Assembly: GCA_902777325.1 (NCBI GenBank)
Contig: CACYTH010000007.1
Location: forward strand, 1 to 64,000
Length of the DNA stretch: 64,000 nucleotides
Reading direction: 5' to 3'
Origin: an uncultured Coriobacteriaceae bacterium
GTDB taxonomy: Bacteria; Actinomycetota; Coriobacteriia; Coriobacteriales; Atopobiaceae
Shown here: positions 55,821 through 63,984 of the stretch, one piece after another
Layout of the letters: every line of letters starts with the position of its first letter
Position numbering within the stretch: the first letter of the stretch is position 1
The notes under the pieces: model-generated
The model's database searches: none
What the model saw: only the letters and a program-made list of their open reading frames with translations
Told to the model about the DNA's origin: nothing
Position numbers and translations under genes: made by a program

Positions 55821-57581
55821 CTAGAGCCCCGCCTTCTGCAGCCTCTCGGCGATGCTCGCTTCGAGCTCTCGTATCTCGGCTAGGATCTCGGAGCTTTGCC
55901 GCAGCGGCGTGTACTCGTAGAAGTAGCGCGTGAAGGGGATCTCGTAGCCGACTGTGCCGCCGTCGCGCAGCTCCAGCAGCTGGCCCTTCTTCTGCTTGCG
56001 TGGCTCGATCCAGGCGTCGGGCGCGTAGGGCAGCACCTCACGGGCCATGTACTCCGCCACGTCCTCCTTCAGCGGGATGTTCTCGGTGTCGTTTTTGTCC
56101 TTGTCGGGTACGAGCTTGCCGCGCGCGGTGCGCACGGGCTGGCCGTTCTCGTCGAGTTGCGGCTGTCGTACGTCCACGGTGACGTAGCCGAAGTCGTCGT
56201 TGTCGAAGACCTTGGAGAGCTTGGGGTCGGCCCGGTCGAAGTCCTGGTACAGCTCGACGATGTGGTCGATCTGGTCGTCGGAGAGCTCGTTGCGCTTGCT
56301 GCCCAGGCTCTTGCGCATCTTGGAGTAGATGCCGTTCGCGTTGATGAGCTGCACCTTGCCCTTGCGACGCTCCTCCTTCGTGTTGTCGAGCACCCAGATG
56401 TAGGTAGCGATGCCGGTGTTGAAGAAGAAGTCGTTGGGCATGGCGACGATGGCGTCCACCAGGTCGTGCTGCAGCAGGTAGCGGCGCACCTCGCTCTCGC
56501 CTGAGCCCGCCGCGCCCGTGAAGAGGGGGCTCCCGTTCAGGAACACGGCGACCCTGCCGCCGCCGTCCTCGGGCGGGCGCATCTTGGCCACCATGTGCTG
56601 CACGAACAGCAGCTGCCCGTCGGATATGCGCGGCAGGCCCGCGCCGAAGCGTCCGGCAAAGCCGAGCTTGTCGTGCTCGTCCTTGACCGCCTTCTGCGAC
56701 TTCTTCCAGTCCACGCCGTAGGGAGGGTTGGAGACCTGGAAGGCGAAGGTCTCGTTTGGCATCTGGTCGTCGGCAAGCGTGTCACCCAAGTGCACGTTGG
56801 CGACGTTGCCGCCCTTGAGGATGGTGTCGCTCTTGCAGATGGCATAGGACTGGCCGTTGATCTCCTGCGCGTAGGTGACCACCGTCGCTTGCGGGTTGAG
56901 TTCCGCCACGCGGTCGGCGAAGGTCGTGAGGGCGCCGCCCGTGCCGGCGCACGGGTCGCACACCTTGACGATGCGGTTGGGCTGTGCGAGCTCCTCGGCC
57001 CTCCCCACGACGAGCAGCTCGGCCGCCAGGCGCAGACCGTCACGCGGGCTGAAGTGCTCACCGGCCGTCTCGTTGGAGACCTCGGAGAAGCGGCGGATGA
57101 GCTCCTCGTAGATGTCGCCCATGTCCGCGTTGCTGACCGATGCGGGGCTCAGGTCCACCTGCGGGTTGCAGAAGCGCTCCACCACCAGGAAGAGCAGGTC
57201 GGTGTCGTCGAGGTCCTTGATGACATCGAAAATCTTGAACTTGTCGAAGATATCAGCGATCTCCGGAGAGAAGCTTGTGACGTAATTGGTGAGGTTCTCG
57301 CGGATGCCGTCGGCGTCGGCGAGGAGCCCGCTCATGGTGAACCTGCTGGTGTTGTAGAAGTCCACGCCCGCTGCCTGTTTGAGCATGGTGTCGCGCAGGG
57401 CACCCGGAAGCGGCTTAGCTGCGGCGTCGAGCACCTTCTGCTTGGTGGGCTCGAGCACCACGTCGAGGCGCCTCATGACCGTGAAGGGCAGGATGATGTC
57501 GCCGTACTGGTGCTGCTTGAAGCTGGAGCGTAGCAGGTCAGCCGTTCCCCAGAGGAAGCTCGAAATCTCGGAATGGTTCAT
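55821..57581 (-). CDS. hsdM: Type I restriction methyltransferase subunit
   Basis: The 586-residue adenine N6-methyltransferase has an HsdM_N helical domain (about 1-140), SAM-binding motif I DPCAGTGGALTTF (209-221), and catalytic NPPY in SNPPYGVDWKK (285-288). The C-terminal helical tail carries the YTPLRQSSEILAEIRELE block. It heads the leftward hsdM-S-R operon with a palindrome over the probable promoter. Confidence 0.95.
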   Translation of the reverse strand: MNHSEISSFLWGTADLLRSSFKQHQYGDIILPFTVMRRLDVVLEPTKQKVLDAAAKPLPGALRDTMLKQAAGVDFYNTSRFTMSGLLADADGIRENLTNYVTSFSPEIADIFDKFKIFDVIKDLDDTDLLFLVVERFCNPQVDLSPASVSNADMGDIYEELIRRFSEVSNETAGEHFSPRDGLRLAAELLVVGRAEELAQPNRIVKVCDPCAGTGGALTTFADRVAELNPQATVVTYAQEINGQSYAICKSDTILKGGNVANVHLGDTLADDQMPNETFAFQVSNPPYGVDWKKSQKAVKDEHDKLGFAGRFGAGLPRISDGQLLFVQHMVAKMRPPEDGGGRVAVFLNGSPLFTGAAGSGESEVRRYLLQHDLVDAIVAMPNDFFFNTGIATYIWVLDNTKEERRKGKVQLINANGIYSKMRKSLGSKRNELSDDQIDHIVELYQDFDRADPKLSKVFDNDDFGYVTVDVRQPQLDENGQPVRTARGKLVPDKDKNDTENIPLKEDVAEYMAREVLPYAPDAWIEPRKQKKGQLLELRDGGTVGYEIPFTRYFYEYTPLRQSSEILAEIRELEASIAERLQKAGL

Positions 57582-57624
57582 GGTTTTCGCTTCTCACCCA
57601 TAGATAAATGAACAGTTTAAAACG

Positions 57625-57641
57625 GTTTGATTCTATCAAAC
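57625..57641. promoter_or_regulatory. Palindrome at the hsdM promoter
   Basis: GTTTGAT-TCT-ATCAAAC is a perfect 7-bp-arm dyad 44-60 bp before the hsdM start. On the minus strand it contains TAGAAT, a good -10 with TATTTC 16 bases upstream. This suggests a repressor or methylation-sensitive control of the RM operon. Confidence 0.6.
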
Positions 57642-57798
57642 TGCCCAGACAGAAATACATGCTGCGGATAGGCGCGCTACGTGTGTTTGGGGATGCGAGC
57701 GGCCGTACGACCTTTTTCAGAGAAGAGGGGCGTACGTTGGCTTCGATGCGCCAATGCAAGGCATTCCGTTCAATCTCTATCAGCTGATATAGAGAACA

Positions 57799-57828
57799 AG
57801 GGCATCCCGCCGTGTGGTGGGATGCCCT
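57799..57828 (-). terminator. Terminator of the DUF4230 gene
   Basis: AGGGCATCCC (57799-57808) pairs perfectly with GGGATGCCCT (57819-57828), 10-base loop. On the minus strand the stem is followed by TGTTCTCTAT. It lies about 45 bp after the DUF4230 stop. Confidence 0.8.
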
Positions 57829-57872
57829 CAATTGACTTAGCCTCCGTATGCTTCTGTCTACTGCTATTCGCA

Positions 57873-58526
57873 CTAGCGCCAGCTGAACTCAATCTCATAC
57901 GCGTCGCCCATGGCAGCATTGAACATGCCACTGATGTTCTTTTCTGCATTAGCCATAGCCTCATCATAGATACCGCCTTCGACAGCTTCGGACTGGCTTT
58001 GCTCCTGACACTTCCTCCTGAAATTATCGAAATCCTCAATGTGAATGGGATTGAGGACGTTGTTATGCTCCTCGAGGACGCATGACTTCTCCATGTCGGG
58101 AGTATTCGAGCTGATGACTGGCTGATCCAAAGTGACTGTTATTTTTCTTCCCTTGGTCTCAAATGAGGCGGTTGAAAGATTTACACTCGCCTTAATCGTG
58201 CCAACATATCGATACCAGTAACTGTTCTCCGTGAGAGGAATATTGATACTCGTAAACGGAATCTGATTTGACTTGCTCGCCTTCTCCGTAATGTTGTAAT
58301 TCTGAGATGCACAGACAAGTTCGTTCTGCGACTGAATCCTTTCGAATACGACAGAGGCCGCCACGATGGTCGCCTCATCAGGAACATCGACGGGGTTATA
58401 GTTTTGCCAGAACAAAAGACCCGCAACCCCAAACGCAGCACCAGCCAAAAGGCCAATCAACAAGTATTTGAACCTCAGCTTGAAACCCTTGAGGCGTCCA
58501 CCCTTCTGGCTCGCTTGTTCAGACAT
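57873..58526 (-). CDS. DUF4230-family membrane-anchored protein
   Basis: The 217-residue product has a basic N-terminus, one membrane helix (LLIGLLAGAAFGVAGLLFW, about residues 22-41), then an extracellular DUF4230-like domain. Blocks include VVFERIQSQNELVCASQNYNITEK and YWYRYVGTIKASVNLSTASFE with VTLDQPVISSNTPD. Function of the family is unknown. GC is lower than in core genes. ATG 58526 has GGAGG six bases upstream; the frame begins four codons earlier. It ends with a good terminator. Confidence 0.78.
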   Translation of the reverse strand: MSEQASQKGGRLKGFKLRFKYLLIGLLAGAAFGVAGLLFWQNYNPVDVPDEATIVAASVVFERIQSQNELVCASQNYNITEKASKSNQIPFTSINIPLTENSYWYRYVGTIKASVNLSTASFETKGRKITVTLDQPVISSNTPDMEKSCVLEEHNNVLNPIHIEDFDNFRRKCQEQSQSEAVEGGIYDEAMANAEKNISGMFNAAMGDAYEIEFSWR

Positions 58527-58817
58527 CGAATCCTCCATTAATCTGAGCTACTAAATCTGAAAACTAATAGGCCTTACCATAGCACTCGATGCATATCAGA
58601 TGAACCTCATGCTCATGCTCGAAACGTACGAGTCATTGGCTGTGCGCACAAGCAGCCAACACCAGCAAAAGGCGCAGCTTCCCCCATCCTTCGCCCCATC
58701 CACCCGTCATACTGGTGAGTAGCACCACCATCCCCGAGAAGAACCTACACGGCACTCCCCAGCCCCACACTCGCGTATCCCCGGTCCACCCCTCTCCACC
58801 TGAAGGCAAACCCACCG

Positions 58818-59411
58818 ATGACAACCTTCTACTGGAACCACAACTCCGCCTACTACCCGTGGGTCATAAGGGCAATCCGCGGCTGTCGCCGCGTGCTCGA
58901 CGTCGGCTGCGGGACCGGCGAGCTCGCGCTCATGCTCGCACGCGGCGGCCGGTACGTCACGGGCATCGACCCCTCCGCGGAATGCATCGCAAGGGCAAGC
59001 TCCAACGCAACCGGCGCTAACATGCGCTTCGCCGTCGCATCGTTCGACGACTTCCAGACCGACGACGCCTTTGACGCCATCACCTTCGTCGCGTCCGTCC
59101 ACCACACGGACATGGACGCGGCCATCGCAAAGGCAAAGGCCCTCCTTGCGCCCGGAGGCGCGATCGCCATCGTGGGCCTCGCGTCCCCCTCGTCGCCACT
59201 CGACCGCGCGATCGACGCCCTCCGCGTCATCCCCAGCTGGGCAAGCTCCCGCCTCCACCGCATGAGGACCTCGGAGGAGCTGGGCATCCCCACCTCATAC
59301 GCCATGCCCACGATGGCGCAGGTAAGAGACATCGCGTCAAGGCAGCTGCCCGGCGCCACCATTCGCCCCGCCCTGCACTGGCGCTATCTCCTCTCCTGGC
59401 AGAAGGCCTAG
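58818..59411 (+). CDS. Class I SAM-dependent methyltransferase
   Basis: The 197-residue small-molecule-type methyltransferase has motif I RRVLDVGCGTGELALML (about residues 24-40), motif II acid in VTGIDPSAECIARA, and the motif IV region FDAITFVASVHHTDMD. The rest is short, without a clear substrate domain. The 291-bp upstream gap has no recognised promoter, and the ribosome site (GAAGG, 12 bases away) is weak. Confidence 0.82.
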   Translation: MTTFYWNHNSAYYPWVIRAIRGCRRVLDVGCGTGELALMLARGGRYVTGIDPSAECIARASSNATGANMRFAVASFDDFQTDDAFDAITFVASVHHTDMDAAIAKAKALLAPGGAIAIVGLASPSSPLDRAIDALRVIPSWASSRLHRMRTSEELGIPTSYAMPTMAQVRDIASRQLPGATIRPALHWRYLLSWQKA

Positions 59412-59641
59412 CCGCTGCCCAGCGAGCGTCATCCAAAGCGAGCAGGACCACCGGGCAGCTCGGCGTCCAAGCCCACAAGCTTGTCGAAGCACGTCCCTGC
59501 GCCTCCAGCCCTGCGCCCCACCCCATCCCGCGCTTCTCCCCCGCGGAGATTTGTCTCCCCCACATCCGCCCGCGCGGACTTCTGGCAGAATGACACAGGA
59601 CGACAACAGGGCAGTCGCCAACCACAGAAAGGGCTACCAAC

Positions 59642-60442
59642 ATGAGTGCAGACCTCGACATCAACATCAGCAGGCGCCAGATGCTCAAGCTGGGCGGCGC
59701 CGCGGCCGCCGTCGCCGGCCTCGCGGGATGCGCCCGTGCGGCAGAGGCAAACGCCGACGTAACCGGCATCATCGGCGCCATGGAGAGCGAGGTCTCCGCC
59801 ATCAAGGCCAGCATGGACGACCCGCAGGTCACCACCATCGCGGGCATGGACTTTACCACCGGCACCATCGGCGGCAACGCGGTCACCGTCGTGCAGTCCG
59901 GCATGGGCAAGGTCAACGCCGGCATCTGTGCGCAGACCCTCATCAACGACTTCGGCGCCGCGCGCGTGATCAACACCGGCGTGGCCGGCAACCTCACGAG
60001 CGAGCTCTCCATCAACGACTTTGTGGTCTCCGTCGATGCCGTGCAGCACGACTACGACGTCAGCCCCATCGGCTTCAAGAAGGGCGAGATCCCCTACACC
60101 GGGCTGGTGGCGTTCCCCGCCGACGAGACCCTGCGCCAGCAGGCCGTGGCGGCGGTGCGCGAGGCCGCGCCCAGCTCCAAGGTGCTCGAGGGGCGCGTAT
60201 GCAGCGGCGACCAGTTTATCTCCACGCCCGAGCAGATCGAGGCGATCACCTCCGAGTTCGGCGGCCTCTGCGCCGAGATGGAGGGCGCCGCGATCGCGCA
60301 GGTCTGCCACCTCAACGAGACGCCGTACGTCATCATCCGCGCCATCTCCGACGACTCCGACGGCATGTCCTTTGAGGAGTTCCAGGCCGCAGCCGCCGCG
60401 GAGTGCGCCAGCGCCGTGCTGACGATGATCAAGAGCCTGTAG
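59642..60442 (+). CDS. Exported MTA/SAH nucleosidase-like lipoprotein
   Basis: The 266-residue protein has a twin-arginine motif (ISRRQMLKLGG) and lipobox (VAGLAGC, Cys about 29), followed by a full MTA/SAH nucleosidase domain: IIGAMESEVSAIKA with the catalytic Glu, VVQSGMGKVNAGICAQ, VINTGVAGNL, VCSGDQFI, CAEMEGAAIAQVC and the base-contacting Asp in IRAISDDSD. MTAN is normally cytosolic and cleaves methylthioadenosine and S-adenosylhomocysteine. A surface-anchored form suggests extracellular nucleoside salvage or signal breakdown. ATG 59642 has AGAAAGGG. Confidence 0.88.
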   Translation: MSADLDINISRRQMLKLGGAAAAVAGLAGCARAAEANADVTGIIGAMESEVSAIKASMDDPQVTTIAGMDFTTGTIGGNAVTVVQSGMGKVNAGICAQTLINDFGAARVINTGVAGNLTSELSINDFVVSVDAVQHDYDVSPIGFKKGEIPYTGLVAFPADETLRQQAVAAVREAAPSSKVLEGRVCSGDQFISTPEQIEAITSEFGGLCAEMEGAAIAQVCHLNETPYVIIRAISDDSDGMSFEEFQAAAAAECASAVLTMIKSL

Positions 60443-60467
60443 GACTGCGGGTGCGGAGGCACCAGTC

Positions 60468-60992
60468 TCACACTCGCAGGACGCCCCGCCAGCCGCGGAC
60501 GCCGTAATAGGAGTCGGCACCGTTGTGGAAGGTGAACGTCCTGCCGTAGCGATGCTCGCAGAAGAGCGCCCCGCCGCGCTGGCGCACGTCATCTGGCGTG
60601 AGGACCCAGCTCGAGGTCTTGGTATCAAACTCCATGCGCTGCTGCAGCATGCGGTAGAGCTCCTCGCCCATCAGCTCGACGCCCAGCTCCTGTGCCTGGG
60701 CAATCGCACTTCCGGCGGGAGGGTTCCTCTTGCGCTTGCGGAGAGCCTCGTCATCATAGCAGAGGCTTCTGCGTCCCGCGGGCGACTCCTTCGAGCAATC
60801 GCAAAAGACGAGCTCGCCGCTCTTCTCGTCGACGAGCACCGCTGCCGGCTCGCCGCCCGTCTCCTCCATGCGCGCAAGCACCTCGAGCGCATCGGGATGG
60901 TCCGCCAGGCGCTGCTCGACATACTCCCAGGACAACCCTGGATGGAGCTCTGGACGCTCGTCGAACCGCCTTTTCAGAAGATCACGTGTCAT
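60468..60992 (-). CDS. DUF4256 protein
   Basis: The 174-residue protein matches the DUF4256 family (LKRRFDERPELHPGLSWEYVEQRL, then SGELVFCDCSKESPAGRRSLCYDDEALRKRK and FCEHRYGRTFTFHNGADSYYGVRGWRGVLRV). No catalytic role is known. ATG 60992 has AAGGAG five bases upstream and overlaps the DUF3795 stop, so the two are co-translated. Confidence 0.85.
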   Translation of the reverse strand: MTRDLLKRRFDERPELHPGLSWEYVEQRLADHPDALEVLARMEETGGEPAAVLVDEKSGELVFCDCSKESPAGRRSLCYDDEALRKRKRNPPAGSAIAQAQELGVELMGEELYRMLQQRMEFDTKTSSWVLTPDDVRQRGGALFCEHRYGRTFTFHNGADSYYGVRGWRGVLRV

Positions 60993-61284
60993 TGGCACTC
61001 CTTGCGCTCGTCTGGCCAAACGTCTCGCGAAAGACCCCGTGCATGAGCTCGCCCGCGCGCCCGTGGCTCTCGGATTCGCGGTAGAAGTCATCCATCATGG
61101 GGCAGGGGAAGTCCTCGCACATCCCACAGACTGTGATGCCCCTCTGCTGGCAGCACGCGACGGGTGGGCAGGGATCGTCGTCAGGCCAGACGCTCTCGCG
61201 ACATCCCGGACACGTCCCAGACGCGAGGTCTTTGCAGGCAGAGCAGTCCACCCCGCAATAGCCTATGTGCCGCATGTTGAGCAT
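60982..61284 (-). CDS. DUF3795 cysteine-rich protein
   Basis: A 100-residue, Cys-rich protein of the DUF3795 type: YCGVDCSACKDLASGTCPGC, PPVACCQQRGITVCGMCEDFPC. The regular cysteines probably bind zinc or an iron-sulfur cluster. It overlaps the DUF4256 start by 11 bp. ATG 61284 with GGGAG seven bases upstream is preferred; a second Met three codons on is possible. Confidence 0.83.
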   Translation of the reverse strand: MLNMRHIGYCGVDCSACKDLASGTCPGCRESVWPDDDPCPPVACCQQRGITVCGMCEDFPCPMMDDFYRESESHGRAGELMHGVFRETFGQTSARSANDT

Positions 61285-61408
61285 GCTCCGTCTCCCACTC
61301 CCTGATCGAGGCTTTCAGTCCATGCTCCCCCGCCCCGCCGAAATCGTCAAGTGCGTGCGGGCTTTGGCAGCACGCCGGAGCGGGCCTGGGCTGGGCGGAG
61401 CTCTGCGG

Positions 61409-61438
61409 AAAAAGCCCCTCGCCACAAGGCAAGGGGCT
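61409..61438 (-). terminator. Rho-independent terminator of the small-peptide transcript
   Basis: On the minus strand AGCCCCTTGCC pairs with GGCGAGGGGCT (one G-T pair) around a 4-base loop and is followed directly by TTTTT. It lies about 50 bp after the Nif11-like gene. The rest of 61285-61485 shows nothing else. Confidence 0.88.
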
Positions 61439-61485
61439 CGGCGTACAACGCAGAACAGGGTCTGCCGCCACGTGCGTAAGGCTCG

Positions 61486-61662
61486 TTAGCCGCGGCGCAC
61501 GTCCATGGCATCGATCTCAAAGCCGTGCCTGCGAGCGAACTCCACGGTGACGTCCACCTTCTGGGTGGGATCGGCCTCGGCCACGCGCTCGCGCAGCTTC
61601 TGAGCCAGCTGCGGATCGTCGCTCAGTGCGCGCTGGAACTTGTCGTATGCCCTCTTTGACAT
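61486..61662 (-). CDS. Nif11-like leader-type small peptide
   Basis: A 58-residue protein, MSKRAYDKFQRALSDDPQL then KLRERVAEADP and FARRHGFEIDAMDVRRG. This follows the pattern of Nif11-like domains (helix, DP-x-L, short turn, HGF), which serve as leaders of ribosomal peptide natural products. It lacks a clear core peptide after the leader. ATG 61662 has GGTGGAG close upstream; a start 20 codons earlier is unlikely. It lies 104 bp downstream of a double-glycine peptide gene on the same strand. Confidence 0.65.
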   Translation of the reverse strand: MSKRAYDKFQRALSDDPQLAQKLRERVAEADPTQKVDVTVEFARRHGFEIDAMDVRRG

Positions 61663-61766
61663 GTCTCCACCTCTCGTTTCGGGGTCACGAGGCAAGGCAG
61701 CACGCCTCGCCGGAAACTGCATTTCCCCAACACTTTACTACTGAAGGAAGTGCTCTGCCCAAACTC

Positions 61767-62027
61767 CTAGTGGACACCAAGCGTGGGAATGTTGGACCAA
61801 ATGACCTTGGGGTCAAAGCCCTCGGGGAAGAGGCCCGCGAGCGTGTCGCCGAACGAAGCGAGCAGCTTCTCAAGCGACCACTCGCCCGCAGCGCCGCCCG
61901 TAATCGCCTCGAGCTGCTCGTCGGTCAGCTCAAAGCCCTCCTCCGAGAGAAGCGACAGCACCTCCTGCGCGCTGGTGCACTCCTTCATGCGCTCGAGCTT
62001 GGCCTCGTCAAACATTGCGTTGCTCAT
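61767..62027 (-). CDS. Double-glycine leader peptide (bacteriocin/RiPP precursor-like)
   Basis: The 86-residue product starts MSNAMFDEAKLERMKE and reaches EEGFELTDEQLEAITGG at residues 29-45. That is a typical GG-type leader end, predicting cleavage by a peptidase-containing exporter. The 41-residue remainder is acidic and hydrophobic with Trp49 and no Cys, so a lanthipeptide ring is not possible. ATG 62027 has GAGGAGG. No maturase or exporter is in the window. Confidence 0.72.
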   Translation of the reverse strand: MSNAMFDEAKLERMKECTSAQEVLSLLSEEGFELTDEQLEAITGGAAGEWSLEKLLASFGDTLAGLFPEGFDPKVIWSNIPTLGVH

Positions 62028-62142
62028 GGTTCCTCCTCTGTCGATCGTCCAATTGGTATCACTACGATTATTACGCCGATCCATCAGATTCCGTCTCACA
62101 TGTTTGCGCAATCAAGGCAGGCGGACGCCGGGACCGCCGCCC

Positions 62143-62883
62143 TCACACGAGCAGGTCGTCGACGGATACGCCCTCGGCCAGCACGTCGAGGTCCACGTGG
62201 CCGGCCTCGTTTGCCGCGCCAGCCACCTCGCCCACGTCGCTGTACTGCCACACGGTCCAGCCGCCCTGCGGCCACTCCACCCACGCCGGCCACTTGCGAC
62301 ACGCGACCCACAGGCCGCAATCGTCAAAGTATCCCCGCAGGTAGCGGTCGTAGATGTCGTTACCCGCGTAGATGAGCGGCTTTTGCCCGCACGCAGCCTC
62401 GACGCCATCGACAAACGCCCTGAGCTCGCGGCGCACGTCCTCGGCCGTTGGCGGGTTCTGCTCCTTGTCGCCGTACCACTCCACGTCCACGGCCGGCCTG
62501 AGCGTGCGGATGGCCGGGTCTGCCCAGCTCGCCTTTGCGGCTGCGACAAAGCTCGCGGCTTGGCCGGCGCCCGATGAGTCGAACGAGAAGAAGTGGTACG
62601 CGCCCAGTGCGACATCGCTGCCCTTGGCCCGCGCACACGTTGCCGCAAACTGGCCGTCCACGTACGACGCGCCTTCCGTCGCCTTGGCGTAAACGAACTC
62701 GATGCCCTCGCCCGAGAGCGCGTCAAAGTCGATCGCGCCCTGGTACTCGCTCACGTCCACGCCCCTCACGCCCGCGGGCGGAAAAATCTCGTTGGGACGG
62801 ATGATCTTTGCCTTGACCCCCACGACCAGCGCCACAAACAGGGCCGTGACCACGGCCACGGCAGCCAACATGCGCCTCAGCAT
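62143..62883 (-). CDS. Membrane-anchored or secreted GH25 lysozyme
   Basis: The 246-residue protein has an N-terminal signal/anchor (MLRRMLAAVAVVTALFVALVVG) and a GH25 muramidase domain. The catalytic-site acids are in RGVDVSEYQG and PAVDVEWYGDK, with FVYAKATEGASYVD, ALGAYHFFSFDSS and WVEWPQGGWTVWQYSD as supporting blocks. It hydrolyses peptidoglycan glycan strands. ATG 62883 has GGGGG upstream; the frame continues 48 codons without matching features. Confidence 0.88.
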   Translation of the reverse strand: MLRRMLAAVAVVTALFVALVVGVKAKIIRPNEIFPPAGVRGVDVSEYQGAIDFDALSGEGIEFVYAKATEGASYVDGQFAATCARAKGSDVALGAYHFFSFDSSGAGQAASFVAAAKASWADPAIRTLRPAVDVEWYGDKEQNPPTAEDVRRELRAFVDGVEAACGQKPLIYAGNDIYDRYLRGYFDDCGLWVACRKWPAWVEWPQGGWTVWQYSDVGEVAGAANEAGHVDLDVLAEGVSVDDLLV

Positions 62884-63348
62884 CTGAAACCCCCAAGCCC
62901 GAACGAACCGCGTGCGCACAGGCCCGTTGGACCCGCGCACGTCATGTCGCATCAATTGTAGCTGGTAGAGGCAGCAGTCTCCGCCCCAGCGGCCAACACC
63001 AGTTGCTGGTGCAGAGCTGCAGTGCACACTTCAGCTAGTTCGAGCCAAGACTTGAAGCTAGGCTGGCCCTAACCTGAATTGCCGCAAAAGCCGAGGAAAA
63101 GAAGGCGATATGACCGTCGAGGAGCTGTACGGCAAGGTGCTCGATGGTCATGCGAGTTCTCCTCTCTCGGCATTGGCGCCTTCACGCCATTTACGTGCAT
63201 TGATACTCATTCCATCACGGGTTCGTCTCACGAGGCAGCCTGTGAGAGACAAGATGCGCACGTTTATTCTTCCACACCGAAGGTCATATAAAATGGGTGG
63301 CGCAGGCGGTGCTCCTGCCCATCAGCCCGAGGAGATACACACACGACT
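62884..63348. other. Mostly gene-free stretch with a possible gene-start remnant
   Basis: The 465 bp hold one feature: ATG 63110 with GAAGG just before it, reading MTVEELYGKVLDGHASS, which looks like a genuine gene start. After that it runs into an 80-codon frame of unlikely composition. It may be a truncated gene head. A TATAAA near 63287 could be a -10 for the next gene. Confidence 0.4.
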
Positions 63349-63744
63349 ATGAATACGGGAACGCGGATCCTCTGCGGTATTGTCGGCGGCTTGCTTGTCG
63401 CGATGGCGGCCATGCTGGTGTTCTTTGCAGCCAGCGTTGCCTTTGGCAGCTACTACGAAAACCCGGCAACGATACTCGGAGTCATACCCGGCCCGCTCTT
63501 CACGATGGGAAGGCATCTTGTTGCCCGCTGCTCTCGGGACTACGAGAGGCGGCCTTTGGTAGTCACCATCGGCGACTACCTTGGAGACACCCTGGTCGCC
63601 ATGGCCCTGATTTCTGCCCTGGATGGGGTTTGGGCGAGCGACGCTACGGCGTCAGACGGCGCAACAATGCTGCTGTTGGCCGGGGTTGCCGTCTACGTCT
63701 TCTCGCGTTACCTATCACGGTCCCGTCGCACATCCGGTGAGTAA
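63349..63744 (+). CDS. Small hypothetical membrane protein
   Basis: The 131-residue protein has about three or four hydrophobic segments (ILCGIVGGLLVAMAAMLVFFAASVAFG, then near 75-90 and 106-120), ending in a Ser/Arg tail. No family was recognised. ATG 63349 has GAGGAG but 14 bases away, so the start is uncertain. Confidence 0.55.
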   Translation: MNTGTRILCGIVGGLLVAMAAMLVFFAASVAFGSYYENPATILGVIPGPLFTMGRHLVARCSRDYERRPLVVTIGDYLGDTLVAMALISALDGVWASDATASDGATMLLLAGVAVYVFSRYLSRSRRTSGE

Positions 63745-63840
63745 GCGCCAAACCCAGCCACCGTCGCAAGGTACGGTGAACAAAAGAGCCGATTGCGTCC
63801 CCGAGAGCTGACGCCTCGGGGCAACGCACGCTCGTGACCC

Positions 63841-63871
63841 GCTGACCCGTCAGCCGCACGGACGGGTCAGC
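63841..63871. terminator. 11-bp perfect hairpin
   Basis: GCTGACCCGTC (63841-63851) is exactly complementary to GACGGGTCAGC (63861-63871), 9-base loop, about 97 bp after the small membrane-protein stop. It lacks a clear T-run but is a plausible terminator. Confidence 0.55.
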
Positions 63872-63938
63872 CACCATCTTCGATGTCCCCCGGCAGTTGA
63901 CCTAGCGCGCATCTCCCCCTGCAAGGATAAGCATGTGC

Positions 63939-63984
63939 CTCAAAGGGAACGTCTCCAGCAAAAGCGGAGCCTTCTCCCTTTGAG
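63939..63984. repeat. Compound inverted repeat near the right edge
   Basis: Outer arms CTCAAAGGGA (63939-63948) / TCCCTTTGAG (63975-63984) and inner arms CTCC/GGAG enclose a 9-base loop. It could be a terminator or a structured leader for a gene beyond the window; no ORF reaches it. Confidence 0.55.

Noticed and set aside
63110-63352. 80-codon ORF as a complete small gene
   Set aside because: After the first 17 or so residues the composition is unlike a protein (repeated Arg/Pro/His, no hydrophobic core); kept only as a possible remnant.
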